Positions 14,801-28,100 are shown, counted from the stretch's first letter. The stretch: DNA of 64,000 nucleotides from Xiphophorus maculatus (GCF_002775205.1 NC_036453.1:27822713-27886712); one strand, 5' to 3'. Notes: generated by a model not told the origin, from the letters alone. Translations and numbers: made by a program.

Positions 14801-17800
14801 ACTGCCCAACATGGGGTGTCAGCGTTGCTTAGTAACCACAGCACATGAGTGACCTTATCGGTGCGGTCATAAAAATGTATGAAGTCTTTTTTTTTCCACA
14901 TTCGCTTGTGTGCTGCTTTTTCTCCCTCTCTCGCTCCCTCTGTCTCACACAAACATCGACACAGACACGTAGTCCAGATGAACAGACCCTAAACGTGCTG
15001 TCCTTTGTACGTGGGGGTGTGTGCGTGGGTGTGTGTGTGCATCAGAGAGAGACAGAGGGAGAGATAAAGCAGCAGAGTGGTAATGAAAGGCTGTACCTGA
15101 CACATGCCACAGACTGCATGGAGCAGCATAAGGAGTTGGAGGTGGGGGGTTTGCATTCAGCGACAAGAATATCAGCACAATTTCAGAGGATGTTTAGTTT
15201 CACTAGAACATTCCTGCGATGTTACTTAAAGTACAAAAAGGCAGATAGAGGCTTAGGAATCCATAATGATATTTGGATTATATGTTTGCGCCACTATCCA
15301 TATCAAATCTCTGTGATAGACTTACGGGATGTAAATCTGTGCACTGTGGTTTCCAGAGTCTTAATCTGAATTTAATCCCCAAAACATATTTATTGAAGTG
15401 ACAGATCGCCAGGCAGCGCTGGCTTTGTGTGTACGCATGTGTGGGATTTTCCAAGGCCTTCATAAGCCAGCAGCAGCGATGATAACACACAGAACATTAA
15501 ACACAGCATCTGTCAGCTCGTACTATCACAGCGACTGGCTTTCATACAAAGTGCTGCTATGTTGTTCCCACAGGGAGCACAGATGTTAGCCTTGCTGTCG
15601 CCTCCGTGGCCATCTTTTCTCCCCGAAAACATCTGTACAGCTGTGTTTGTCGGGGCCGAAGCACCGCACGCCGCTCTTGAACTGCTGACAGCTAGGGGCA
15701 GGTCGGCACAGATGGCAGAGAGGGGGTGTCAAGAGACTGGCACCGGGTGGAGGTGGTGGAAGGGCGGGGGTGGAGAGGCGGTGGCAGGTAGAAACGTGTG
15801 GGGGCTCCCATCTGGCCTCGGTGCTGGTAGTTTGACCCTGGGGCATATTCAATGTTTCCTCAGCACACAGCCTGCCAGGAGCTGGAAGTCACCTTGTGCA
15901 AAATGCCTTATTCTGTAGAAGGTTTATGCAGAGTTGAGACAAGTGTCATAATGACAAAGCGGGCGTGGAGTCGAACACTACCGGTGTTATTACTTAAACT
16001 AACAGCACAAAGTACAATGGAGGCTTTGGAAACCATTGGGGAAATAAGTAGCCTATGTCATTACAGTTTCAACAATTCTTGACTCCAGAAAATACTGGAT
16101 CACAGTTTTTGTTTGGGTCTATACTAAAAATATTCACATAATGGCAGCATAGCAGTAGAAAGATCCTTGGCCTGCCGGGATCTTTCTAGCTCTTGGCTCC
16201 CTTAGCCCTTGGTATTTTTTTCTAGTGTATCATGTTAATTTTTCCTGATGTTTTCATCATTTGGAATAGCTGTATCACTCATAATGGCTTTATTCTGCTG
16301 TTTATTAATGATCACAATGTCTGGATCTGTTGGCCATTACCAGCAGCTGGATAACTCAGTTGGCAAGGCATCCCACCTAAGATACTGGGGTTCGCCTCAC
16401 AAGGCATACATCTTGGGGTTATTTAGCTGGAGAATGTTAATCATTCAATGTTCGTCCTTAGAAACCATCAAGACCATCAATGTTGACTGCCTCTCTGATT
16501 AAATGACAGCAAATAAACTGAGAACCATACCAGCTCAGACATTGTCCAGTCAAACAAAGTCTGCGTCGAGGACACTGATGAGAAATGGACAACTAAAGCA
16601 TGTTGGCAGTAGACATGGGAAAAAACACGGCACTGTTGCTAAGCAGTGCCTTATTTTTTAATTGTATTTAATTAAAGAAAAACTGTATTTAATTTGTTCA
16701 AAATAAGCTGTACAACTGCTCTATTAAAGACACTTGGTAGAATTTCAGTAAAGTTCATTCCATGCCTTTTAGGCATCTCATAGATGTAAAAAGAATTAAT
16801 TTAGATATCAAGACAGTTCCACTTTTGTACAAAAAGACCCCATTTCATTAAAGACATCGATGGACTATTAAGGCTTTAATATTTTCCAGAACTAAAAATT
16901 CTCAGTAGGACCCCTCAGATTATGGGTAAAAAGATACTCATTCATTATGAGGAATTTCCTCAACTGAACTATGAATCCTACGGTCTTAAATACACAAAAC
17001 GTCCTTTCTCTTGCTGCTCCTCTTCACTGTCAAGAGGAATAGCAGGGTTTCTCCTAGCATAAGTTCTTTTTAGTTCAACACAGTTCCAACAATATCAGAC
17101 AGTTTGACTGCCAAACCACACGGCAGGATTAAGTTAGATACATCTCAGGTTGTTTCAAGAAATTACTACAAATTTCAAACTACAGTTTATCAAAATGACA
17201 CAAGTGAAACCTATTTGAAGACTTTGAAATCCACCAAGTCAGTCAGTCATAAGAATAAGCCTTAGATGAGGTCTTAGGTCTTAGATTCTTTTGTCAAGGT
17301 ATACAAACTGAAAAATATGGGTTGTTTGTTTTTTTACAAAGCATTATTTTTTTTTTATTTTGTATTTGATGAGGGTAGCCAGTGCTAAGCTAGCATAAAA
17401 CTGTATATGCACCATTCAGTGGAGCTGTAGTCAATATGTTGACTGGCATATGCCTAGTCAAATATAAACCGACTTTGTTAGCCAAAAGTCTATTCACCTG
17501 GAAATCACCGGCATAACTTTAAAACAAATTTTTACAATTGAAATCTAAATTAAACAGAAGTTATCCTAAGTTAGGATTTTTGAGATTTCCTGGTTCAGTC
17601 ATTGCAGTACAGCATTTACATTCTGCTTTCTTTGCATCAAAGATCGTTTTCAATCAAGTTTATACCAAGTTGCAGACCTGACCAGACAATGTCTACAGAT
17701 TGAGTATGAGAATGCCCTGCAGGCCTGATCACTGAACAGACCTGTGGATCCCAATGACTCTGGGCAGCAGCATGGGGTGCTGCTCAGTGGGGGTGCCAGG

Positions 17801-20555
17801 CCTGACCTGGACTGGCTGTCCAGGGCACAGGGCCAACACACAAGAAAAGCGCTTTACGGAAGGGACATGTGGTCCGTTCAGGTCAACCCGACGTCTTCAA
17901 CCTCACCCATCCCCCGTTACAGCTCCCCTCCCTTAATCCCAGCCTAAGGCTTCCTCCTCACCTCAGCCCCCTCCCCTGTTTGGAGCATGCAGTGAGGAAA
18001 TGCCACCAGATGCCCAGTGTCTAAGACGGGCATTATGTTCTTAGAGGATGTCCTGGTAATTCTGCTTCTTTTCTGCAGACTGTGTGGAGGAGACAGATCA
18101 CAAAGAACAACAGGTAGCCAGGGTCTCTACACTGTCACGTGGTTCTGCTGTCTATGCAAACCAAGATGCGACTCCCCCAGAGGGAAACATGTGTGGAGCG
18201 TGGAGTCGAACACTACCGGTGTTATTACTTAAACTAACAGCACAAAGTACAATGGAGGCTTTGGAAACCATTGGGGAAATAAGTAGCCTATGTCATTACA
18301 GTTTCAACAATTCTTGACTCCAGAAAATACTGGATCACAGTTTTTGTTTGGGTCTATACTAAAAATATTCACATAATGGCAGCATAGCAGTAGAAAGATC
18401 CTTGGCCTGCCGGGATCTTTCTAGCGTGTGGTATATGTGTGGTATATTAGGAGATACACTCCCATCATTCAACACAAATACCGCACACACCGATAGATCC
18501 TAATATTGTCCACGGTATTGTTAGTGGCATTAAGGGCATAACTAAATGGTATTCAGGGATGGCAAAACAAGGACGCACCAACAGCAGCATTTAGTCTTGT
18601 ATTTTATAACATGTTACTCATCAAGAATTTAAAACCGGAGGAGCAGGACTTCATCTGCAATAAGGAAAACTGTCAATCACAGGGACTCTGGGAGAACGTG
18701 CTTTGTCAGACCCTGAGGGGGCACCACTGACCTAAATACAAAATTGTCAACAGCAATGCTATGGTGACCAACCAAAGAGAACTCTGGGGAGATAAACATT
18801 TAACCTGAAAAACGGCATTTAGTGGAATGAGAACGCACCATCTCCAAGGGTTCATTTTATATTCTGACTCAAAAATTCACCCCTACAGGGTACAAAATAC
18901 ACTTTTTTACATATATAATATACACATATGTACCCTGACAACTATACTGAAATGTTTTTTTTTTCTGTATGGAGGGATCTTGTTATGAGAAAGTAGCTAT
19001 CTTACATGGAAATCCTTTTGTTATTCCTTAAGCTTATTTATCCAGGGAGGATCAGTCGTTTGTTTTTCTGCATTGTAATGATGGTATGGGCTGTACATAC
19101 AGGAGAAAAGAGATTGTTGAGATTACTATTAAAACCTCAGCAAAGATTATTTCTCAAACCCAAGCTCGTCAGAGATGCTGAACGTATGTTCATTCACTGA
19201 GAACTGATGCCACCGTGTGGTCAGCAGCTGTTACTGAAAGGGAGGCGGAGCGGATTAAGGAAATACAGTATGTAGACCGTAAAGTGCGTGTTTGTAAAAG
19301 AGAGAATTTAATATTGAAATAAATCATTTTTGATCCAACATTATATCTACAATATAAGGTTAGTGTATGTTTATCCAGATACATAAGGCACTACAGATAC
19401 ATGTTATAAGTTGGCATAAACCTACCAAAATGGAAATGATCTGTTGGCTACAATCTACCATATTTAGAAAACCTGCTGGTCAGGTAATTAATATCCACTC
19501 CCCGTGATTAACACAAATAAATCTGAACTCCTTTTACTGTCATTTGTAAGGTTTTGGAATTCCAGCAAAACACTGTGAGAGCCATTATCCACACATGGAG
19601 AAAACATGGAGCACTTCTGAGAAAAGGGCCACAAAAGAATCTCAAACAACATCTACAGGTCCATCTTCATGATTCAATAATAAGAAACACATTGGCCAAC
19701 ATGGAAGACCCTATGGTGAGAGGGTGACCAAAAAAAACAGAAACTCCTGTGTCAGATTTCCTAACAAATATCTTCATGAAGACTAATAGGAACAGTTTCA
19801 GAACGAGGACAACCTTTCCATTATTGATGGAACCATGAATTTTCCTCAGAAACAGAGATCCTGAAGGATATCCGGCCACAGCATTTTTTAAATGCAAAAT
19901 GTACAGTAACATGGCTGATTCACTGTTTAGCATGTTTCAGAAATAGTTACAAAAATGTAAAAAAATATATTTTTTATACCACAATGTATCATAGGGGATT
20001 CAAACTTTACATTGAAAAATAAAGATAGTATTTTTAAAACAAACATGAAAATGTGTCATCAGGTACACCAGAAAATTGTAATGAAATAATTTCTTATCTG
20101 GGTTAAAAAAGAAATTTGAATCAGCTAAAATCTGTCAGTGGATAGTTTAATGAATTGTCCACAATAAGTCTGAATTATATGTTTAAGTTGAAGTAATACT
20201 TTGGCTTCTGTTGTTTACAGCGACTTTTAATATTTCTGTACATATTAAATACAAACTCAGATTTGGCCAATAAGATGTGAAATGTATTGCAACGCTAATA
20301 CTCAGATCCAGATGAGGCTCACATCACGTTGCTGATTAAACATGATCAAACCCGGAAAAAAAAAAAAAGAAATCTGCTTTCTGTTTTGCTTTGTCATCAG
20401 TGTTCAGGTTGAAGAGGAATCTGCGAATAGCTCCTGTTTCACACAGGAGAATAGAAGCTGCACCCGCTCAGAACTGGTTGACCTACAAAACCAGCGAGAC
20501 TGCTGATGTTCACCAACACTGCAGGACCCCGGTGTGTCGTAAAGACTCACGTTGA
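8773..20555 (+). CDS. Hypothetical small multi-exon gene (unrecognised)
   Basis: Candidate model only. Exon 8773-8806 (ATG, 11 codons plus one base, GTGAGC donor) joins exon 9393-9440 (pyrimidine tract and CAG before, GTGAGA after) in phase, giving MSELGSVRSGP then EMTDQGAPLRGRAAL. From there exon 20401-20555 (pyrimidine-rich tract, TCAG acceptor) also joins in phase and runs 51 codons to a TGA, with AATAAA at 20614-20619. The total is 78 residues, basic at the C-terminal side. An alternative cassette exon, 18079-18113 (TTTTCTGCAG before, CAG/GTAGCC after), fits the same phase but leads to an early stop. I recognise no domain. It could be a small-protein gene, a noncoding RNA with chance frames, or chance altogether. 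Confidence 0.2.
10486..10576 (+). mobile_element. LINE 3' tail
   Basis: Contains TTGTTGCTGAAATGTGCCAT, ACAAATAAA and a terminal (GATT)n run. The same tail occurs at 44860-44967 (plus) and 52321-52400 (minus). It is the 3' end of a non-LTR retrotransposon family. Confidence 0.65.
15963..16190 (+). mobile_element. 228-bp repeat with terminal hairpins, copy 1
   Basis: Identical as far as I can read to 18198-18425. It starts GCGTGGAGTCG, followed at once by a small hairpin AACAC-TACCG-GTGTT, and ends with a strong hairpin AGAAAGATCC...GGGATCTTTCT followed by CTAGC. Flanks differ, so the ends of identity define an element. A 3' hairpin next to CTAG resembles Helitron or Helentron termini, but a hairpin near both ends and the missing T after CTAG leave this open. 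Confidence 0.6.
16196..16340 (-). mobile_element. LINE fragment, R2-like C-terminus
   Basis: The minus strand reads PDIVIINKQQNKAI then DTAIPNDENIRKN with a stop, then EKKYQGL after a frame change. This matches the PDIVVIDK...IDVAIPxDxNIRKKExEKLEKYQGL region that I recall from RLE-type LINEs of fish. It is broken and immobile. It abuts the end of the 228-bp repeat copy 1. Confidence 0.5.
16341..16440 (+). mobile_element. tRNA-derived SINE fragment
   Basis: Carries an A-box-like GGATAACTCAGTTGGCAAGG and, 35 bp further, a B-box-like GGGGTTCGCCTC, the internal pol III promoter of a tRNA-derived SINE. It is not a folded tRNA gene. Confidence 0.5.
18198..18425 (+). mobile_element. 228-bp repeat with terminal hairpins, copy 2
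   Basis: Same orientation as copy 1 and 2.2 kb away. No difference was seen over 228 bp, pointing to very recent movement or gene conversion. Confidence 0.6.
19537..19884 (+). mobile_element. Tc1-like transposon remnant
   Basis: Plus-strand stretches match the typical order of a fish Tc1-like transposase gene: GAGCCATTATCCACACATGG, GAACCATGAATTTTCCTCAG, ATCCTGAAGGATATCCGGCC, with the middle of the gene deleted. Frames are broken. No inverted ends were identified with confidence. Confidence 0.6.
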
Positions 20556-21599
20556 TCTGAGAGGCTATGAGGCTTGACGTGTGACATCGACCTCACGAAG
20601 GAACAGGAGGGGGAATAAACACATAACTGCCCGGTAACAGCGGCGCTCTGCTCATTGGCTGCAGAAGAATGTTGCATTGACTGTTTTCACTGTGCATAAC
20701 CACATAGACAAGATTACTGTAACACAGACACACACTAGCTTTTGTGAGCACAAAACACACACTCGTGCACATGGACTTTCTATCACCCTCACATAATTAA
20801 ACATCACAATGACACACTGACAAACTGTTCTAGAGAACTGGAGCAGAGCCACACAGCTAAGCCTCTTTTTAGTTAAATATCTGCTGAGAATTCAGCAGTT
20901 TCCTCCCTCCACTTAGATTAGCATTTAGCCCCGAGTAACGGTGCTGTCATTTTGTCTTTACACGTCACCCGCCATGCTTCAGACTTAACGTCAACGCAAC
21001 TCCTTGGATGCGTTAAGGAGCGGCGCATTGCTTATGCTTTGAAATGAGAAAATTCATTCATGTGTCTTAGCTCCAGTTTGGTGGAACTTTTAAGCACACG
21101 GTTCACAAAATGAGACAGCTGAAGAAAATGTTATTTTAGCCAAATCTGTAGCGTCAGTACGTCAGATGAGACCAAATCAAATGTTTTTAGCATACATGCA
21201 AAATGTTTTGTCCCTGCACATCACACACAGTGATGCTGTGGAAATTATTTTCTTTCGAAAGGAAAAGGAATCTGGTCAGAGTTAATAAAAAAAATGGATG
21301 GAGTTAAATCGAGGGCAAGGCACGCAAGAAAACCCATTAGACATTGTAGACCACCTGAGCCTGACAGAACCATGGTTCTGCCAAACAACGGTTTAAGCAT
21401 ACAGCCAGAGCTGTACTGTAATGGTTTAGATGAAACATATTTGGAAGTTGGGTGTTCTACCTTTACATGTAGGGATTTCTCCTGGTACTGGTGTGTAATG
21501 TTATTTAACCACTTAAAGCTGCCAAGCGCCAAGGGTGTCAAAATAATGGCTTTCATTGTAGAAAAAAATTGTTCTGAATTTATTGGTATTTCAACAACA

Positions 21600-21935
21600 A
21601 AAAAATGCCATGTTCAAAAGTATTGATAACCTTCTCAATAATCAAACCTAGCTCTAATCGAAATGTTTCTAATAATTGCTGATAAGCTTTTTGCATGTCT
21701 CCACTGGGATCTTTGACCATTTCTCGAATGTTTTTGCGGCTGTCAGGCCTCCTTACCACCACCTTAACCCTTAGCTCACTTTATAGATTCTCCATCAGAT
21801 TCACGCAAGTCCTCTGGCTAAGCCACTCAGAAACGTAAATATATTTCTTAAGTCACCTCTTCAGTAGTGTGTTCTGGGTTATTGTCATACTAAGATGTCC
21901 AGTGTTGCCCGGGTTTCTCTTCAGACTCCCTGATG
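21600..21935 (+). mobile_element. DNA-transposon remnant (Tc1-like family)
   Basis: Contains the ordered phrases GCATGTCTCCACTGGGATCT, CTTACCACCACCTTAACCCT, ATAGATTCTCCATCAGATTC, TCTGGCTAAGCCACTCAGAA and GGGTTATTGTCATACTAAGA. These recur in fish genomes as part of degraded Tc1-type elements. No open frame remains. Confidence 0.45.
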
Positions 21936-22439
21936 TTGTTGAAAACCAGTTGCGGCCCTGTCGGGTTTTTTCCAGCTATAAATCCAAAGTAGACATATAT
22001 CAAAATATATACAAAGGTATACAAACCTGTGTATTTACATGAATGAAAACAAACAAAGCTACATTATATCATGTAGTGTTCCACTTTTTGTACATACACT
22101 TTGCCCTTCTATCCTTGAGGGAAGTAAATTTCTCAATGGTTGAAGTCAGGGATGCTTTTGAAAGGTTCTTCTCCAGAAGCCAATGCATTGAGGCAATACA
22201 TTTAGTTGCAACAATGCATATTAGCACCTATTAAAAAAGTAGACTAGTATATCAAAGGGCCTCTTCTAAGGTGTGTTGCGCACTTTTTCACGATACAGCG
22301 CTACCATTTAAAAACATTGTAAAACACCTACACCGCATATTTATCCTCTATCTCACCTCATCATTCACCTGTCTTAATCCATGCTGGGTCATATCCTGAT
22401 GTTTGTAAAGGAAGGCAGGGAAAGTAGAACAAAGCGTTA

Positions 22440-22710
22440 GCCTCGCTACGTTCAGTTAGCTAACCTGTCGACTTGTCATTCAGACTAACTTTACTTCAGC
22501 TCCAGCCGTCGCCTTCATGGCGGGAAGGTCGCGGTATGCAGATCAAGCTGCATTCAGCTCTGGGCGCAGCAGAGATCCGCCCCCGAATGAGCGTGAGCTG
22601 AAGAGGAGCTACTGCGCATGTACAACCTTTAACGAAATTTTTGCGCCCCGGAAATGCGTCACCAATCGGACAACGTCGATGAACGAAAAAAACTTTACTC
22701 ATCATAAACT
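22440..22710. promoter_or_regulatory. CpG-rich promoter-like patch, orientation unclear
   Basis: A 250-bp island in AT-rich repeats. It holds an NRF1-like site (CTGCGCATG near 22612), an ETS-like CCGGAAAT (near 22650), TGACGC on the minus strand, and a CCAAT motif (near 22671). Both strands offer an ATG just beyond: plus 22517 (MAGRSRYAD...) and a minus-strand ATG overlapping it (MKATAGAEVK). Either could start a transcript. No exon of a known gene was found on either side. Confidence 0.3.
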
Positions 22711-23071
22711 ATAAACTATTTACTTCACACAACTAAAAATATACATACAAATATTTCGAAATACTTTTATTTTATTATTTCATTTTAATGTAATTTTAAA
22801 AAATGTTTTATTGAAGATAACGTGGCGAGTGGTGAGTGGTCGGCGCCCTTGCGTCCACCCGCCGGCCGCCGGCACTTTTGAAAACCTTGATGTAGTTTTG
22901 TTTTTTATACCTTTTACCTGAGGTTTACTTGTTGAACAATATTATTAACAATTTTTAACCCAACACCGTGAAGAAACCCATGATTGTTTTATGAATAGTC
23001 AAACCTTGGGGGAAATGGTGTGTCTGGAGATCTAATTGAAGCCCCTTCTCCACGGACTTGGCTTTAAGCAA

Positions 23072-23294
23072 CAGGTGTCAAACTCCAGTCCTCAAGGGCC
23101 ACTGTCCTGCAGTTTTTAGTTGTGCCACAGGTACAAAACACTGAAATGAAATGGCTTAATTACCTACTTCTTGTGTAGATCAGTTCTCCAGAGCCTTATT
23201 AATGACCTAATTTTTCTATTCAGGTGTGGTGCAGCAGAGGCACATCTAAAAGTTGCAGGACACCGGACCTTGAGGACTGGAGTTTGACACCCCT
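23072..23294 (+). mobile_element. Short nonautonomous TIR element, copy 2
   Basis: Same family as 943-1160, in the same orientation, with the same inverted ends and interior (AGATCAGTTCTCCAGAGCCT). Differences between the copies are scattered substitutions, so these are separate insertions rather than a recent local duplication. Confidence 0.75.
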
Positions 23295-25127
23295 GCTTTA
23301 AACAGTTCTACCCAGTTAATCCCGGCCAGATTTGTCTTCATGCGCAGATCTTGGAAACCAGCCAAGCAGTTTTCTGGAACCATCTCAGAGGTGGTATAAG
23401 CCGGACCTAACCAAGTCTTGCACACAAATGATGTGATTGGCAGACTGCATTCATTGATAGCCCCATGGATTTATGTCAACAACAATACCTCAACTACAAT
23501 TTTCAATCTGTAACTAGACTGTAGTAGTTGGCAACATGGTGAGCTGATAATAGATATTTCCATGGTCAAATCTTGAGGCCCAATTCTTTTTATCAATTGT
23601 GAAATACCGGGTAAACTGGTATAGGGGTAGGACAATGTGCAAAATGACATCTTCAGAGCTCCTGCGTGCAAATGGCCCACCCACATTCCTGCAATGATCC
23701 TGCCCATTTTCACATCCGCATAGTGAGGGACACACTGCCAATGAAAACAAACCCAACTTGCCTAGAACCAAGTCAGACATTAACCGGCTGGAGTTAGACC
23801 TGGTAATGGGGAAAGGGCTTTACTTTTAGAGATGGTTACAAATAATATTGGTTTAATAGAGCAGGTCTGCCCACTCACTTGAGAAGCATCAAGAAAAAGG
23901 CCAAACAGATAAAAGGCAGCCCCGCGGTTGGATATGATGCTATGTAGGTCCTCAATTGAGTGGCTAATTGTGTCATCTGTTTAACCCACTGAAGAGGTGT
24001 TGGCTCAGTATCAGGGGCCCATTAATTGGTACAAACAGGTAGCAGATGTAGTCTGGGAGATTGAACATCTGCCAAACAGTGAGCCAACCGCCACGAGCAG
24101 TGATTCGACACCCAACTGATGGAGAAGGATCAAAGAGAGGACAAGGAAGAAGGGGAAAAAAGAAGACACTTTAAATATGACACACAGAAACCTTTAATTA
24201 TATCATCAAATAAATTGTATCTGGTCTGTTTCTCTATTCTCCTAAAATGAAATCAATGTTTACCTGGATGTGATGTCACTCCTACATCTGAACTCCAACT
24301 TTTGAAACTGTTTTTAGATTGATCATTTCACAATTTTACAAAAGCAGAACAGGGAATATTTAGAAGAAAATGCTATAAATGTCTCATTCATAAAACAAAA
24401 CAAAAAAAGCAACTGTTAAGTGAGATACAAAACATTAGCTGTAGCACTTTGTATCAACACCCCAAAAGTAAAATCTAAGATACAAAAAGTTTGGTGACCC
24501 CTGGGCCCTCATCTACATGATGTGGATGTAAAGCAGGAGGATTCTATTAAGCACTCTTTTACATGATTGTTTTCTGTTCAAATAGGCTTTAATCTCAGGA
24601 GTTCCACAAACATTTGGTGAATCATTTAGAGTTGTTTTACAAAGAAATCACCTCACACGGAGCTTTGGAACAGTGAGAATACACAGAATCCTGAATAAGA
24701 TAGTTAAAGTCATAAACAAGCAAAAGACATCATGAAATTTAAATGTACATTTCCAGTTAAATAATAAAAAATCTCAGCCTGAACATTTCCTCAAACTATC
24801 TCCCTATTTCTCAATGAAGTAATAGATCAGTTTCTGTAAAGTCACACCTTGTAGCATGTTGGGATGTCTGTTTATGCCACATCCAGATTAATGAGTAGGT
24901 TAACTGTTCATTAACAGTGGCAGGAATCCACATTCAGACAAATCTCACACATCTGAGCAAATAAATAGCTAGACTTTTTTTCTAAAAGCAAACATTAAAT
25001 GCCTGCATTGAGAAAAAAACATATTTAATAAGATTTTTTTTCCCCCGATACCTGATTAAATTAAAAAAACAACCTCACTGATCACATTTCCCCAATGTTG
25101 TGGACTCAAAGTGCATTGGTAGGGACC

Positions 25128-28100
25128 TCACTCTTCTACTTTCCACTCATCCTGTGAAGATTAAAAAGGAAAGGCAGAATTAGATATTTGTGCTAATGTT
25201 TATGGTTTTAAAATCTGCACATTATTCACATGGTCTTAAACCATGTCACAAAGAATTACCAGATTCCACAAAAACACAGTTGAATGTCTTGGAAACACAA
25301 AGCAAGATCAAATAAAAAGCTGAAGTGTAGGGTTTAACAGTATTTAGCTGCAAAAAACAGAAATCTGCTGACATGCAAACATAAAAATCAGGAATAGATG
25401 TTTTGTTTTTTAATCATTCAACGGTGAAGATTTAGGACATAAAATTAAATAATTAAATTAGACATGATGTTGATGCACACTACTATACCTGCATTTGTTT
25501 CTGTATCCACTCCATAAAGAAAGATATATTGCCATACAATCCTGGCTTGGTCCTCAAACCACATCCATAGCCCCAGCTAGTGACCCCTATCAGCCACCAT
25601 ACATTTCCTGAGTTAACCACCAGAGGTCCTCCACTGTCACCCTGCAGGACACAGGACAGAAATTTGTCAGGATAATGTATTTATAACACATGCATCGTCA
25701 TAAAACAATATGCTGCCACAAGCTTTTGCTGCATTCTTGACTTCTGATGTCCCATCAAAACACTGGAGAAACAAACAAACAAACACGTCTCTTTTTTATG
25801 GTAAAATACCAGCAGCTGTGGCTGCCAGAATTTTTTATTTGGTAAAACTCTGGCAACCACAGCTGCCGGTATTTTAGCATACAGCCTTTTTTTTTACAGT
25901 GTAGCATTGCTTTAATTATTTACTTTACTTAACAAAATATAAGACAAGGAAACATAAAGATAACTGAAAACACCAAAGCAGCTGATGTCATATTTGAAGC
26001 ATTAGCTAGATTTCTTTCTTTTTTTTTCTCCCCTCCAGGGTTTTTTTTGTGGGATTTAGTGTCCCTTATATGAAAGTAGGCTGACAGGAAAGGGGGAAGA
26101 CATGTGGCAAATATCACCGGGTCCGGGAACCGAACCTGCCTGTTAAGGACTCAAGACCTCCAAACGTGGGTCGCGCTATCCCCTACGCCACCACAGCACG
26201 CCCCAGCTAGATTTCTTTTCAACATTTTGATACCAAACATTTTCCTATTAAATTTACATATGCTGTCCTAAAATAAATATCTAAACAATATCAAATTATC
26301 CCTGTACATCCAATCTACGAGCTACAGTAAAATCATTTGTGTATTTATTTTAAATGATATTTTTCTTATACGCCAGTAAAAGTGATAGCAAGGTAGTTTT
26401 TTTTTCTCTGAAGAGTTTTTGCGGCGCTAGTGGCTCGTATTTTTTTGTACAGTAGGCAGACAGGAAGGAGGGTGAGGAGAGGGGGGAAGACATGCGGTAA
26501 AGGTCGTCGGGACCGGGAGTTGAACCCGCGACGGACTAAGGCCTCCAAACGTGGGGCGTGCTAACCCCCTGCGCCACCACAGCACGCCCCAGCAAGGTAG
26601 GTTTAAAAGCATGTGTATAGTGTTATCATTGTTGTAGATTTCACAGTGTTCTGCTGTGTGATGCTGTGTTCTGTAATGTTTATTTTTTTATTTACGCTCA
26701 TATTGAAGGCTTAAGATAGAGAAACAAATTCACCGCTTAGTGAGTGGTCAGAGAATTATTAACTAAATTATCCTGAAATCACTTGAAATAATTATAATAT
26801 CTGATTCTTAGTTGTGATTATGCAGCTCTGGCATGTGAGAGCTGTGATGCTTATGAGGCAAAACTAACTTGGCAGGTATCGACGCCTCCTCGCAGATTGC
26901 CTGCGCAGAACATGGTCTCAGTTACCCTCCCATTCAACACGTAAGGATGATTACATATCTGTGGCAGATAAATGGTAACTGGAGCTTGATGTAGTGTATC
27001 AGGAGATGGACCTGAAAAAGAAAAAAATATATATTTGCAAATCTATAGTTAACTTTACGGAAGTCAAAAGTGGACATTTTCTGCACATTCTTTTTCCAGA
27101 TGGTTTTCTTGAGATAACAGGTACATAAAACCATGGTTTTTTCAAGACGAGTTAATCTTGAGAAAACAAAATTTGTTGTCTCCATGAGATGATTGGTGTG
27201 TGTTTTGATCCTGAATTCAGCCTCAAATGCATGCCGTTGTGGCAAGCGTTTGAAGGATGAAATCGGGTTTAATACACACGCAAAACCATTGGAAAATTAA
27301 CATGTTATAGCGAGAAAACCATATCCCGAAAACGGGAAATTAAGTTATCTTGAGAAAACAGGAAATTATTTTATCTTGAGAAAACCATCAGGAAATTGAC
27401 TTGTTATCTTGAGAAAACCATCGGGACAAAGTATATATGGGAAATCGCCCACTCTCGTCTTCCGTATAACTTAACTTAGTCAATCATGACAATTACTGAT
27501 CCTCAACATGTGCTGGAAGCAAAATTCAGAAAAATTAGGAAAAAGAAGAAACACAGGGAGGAAAATTTGAGAATGAAAACAGCATGAAATGTCAGGAAAA
27601 GCTGGATATGTTCAATCAGCTCACCAGATGAATACAACTGCCCCCATCCAGTGATCCAGGATCCATTGCTGCTATGTATTTGAAGCCCAACATTGGGGAG
27701 ACACAGTGGTCTCACTGTTCTTTCTGAATAAAGAAATATAATGCATTTTGTCAAGATGAAGTGAATTGATGGTTCTCATAGATGTTAGTCTATAGATGAA
27801 ACGTGGATTTAAAGAAGAAGCACTTACGTTTGAAAATGATGGGCTTACTGAGTTTTAGCAACGCAATGTCGAAGTCATTGGTCTTAGGGTCAAATTTCTT
27901 ATGCCTAACGATTCTCTTAGCTGACCTTCTAGTTGGCAGGTTTGACAAATGCACATCCCCATAGGCTACCGTCCATAATTCAGGATCAGAAAGTCTGTCA
28001 TGGAAAACAAATGCAGTGGATCTCTCTAGACGTCTTATGAGTAAGCCTTACATGAATAATTTTTGTAGTATGGACAACTACCAAGAACAGAACAGATCAT

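Larger units (their letters stand above)
9441..25127. other. Repeat-rich intergenic DNA
   Basis: No recognised protein gene. It holds LINE and SINE fragments, the 228-bp duplicate pair, Tc1-like remnants, a TIR element and the CpG patch listed separately. It also has a GT-rich tract (9710-9736) and a G/T tract (15010-15042). 12000-15400 and 24160-25100 show nothing I can name. The longest frame (14845-15369, plus) is low-complexity and matches nothing I know. Confidence 0.55.

Noticed and set aside
14845-15369. 174-residue plus-strand ORF
   Set aside because: Starts in pyrimidine and GT-rich low-complexity DNA, has no recognisable motif and no splice context.
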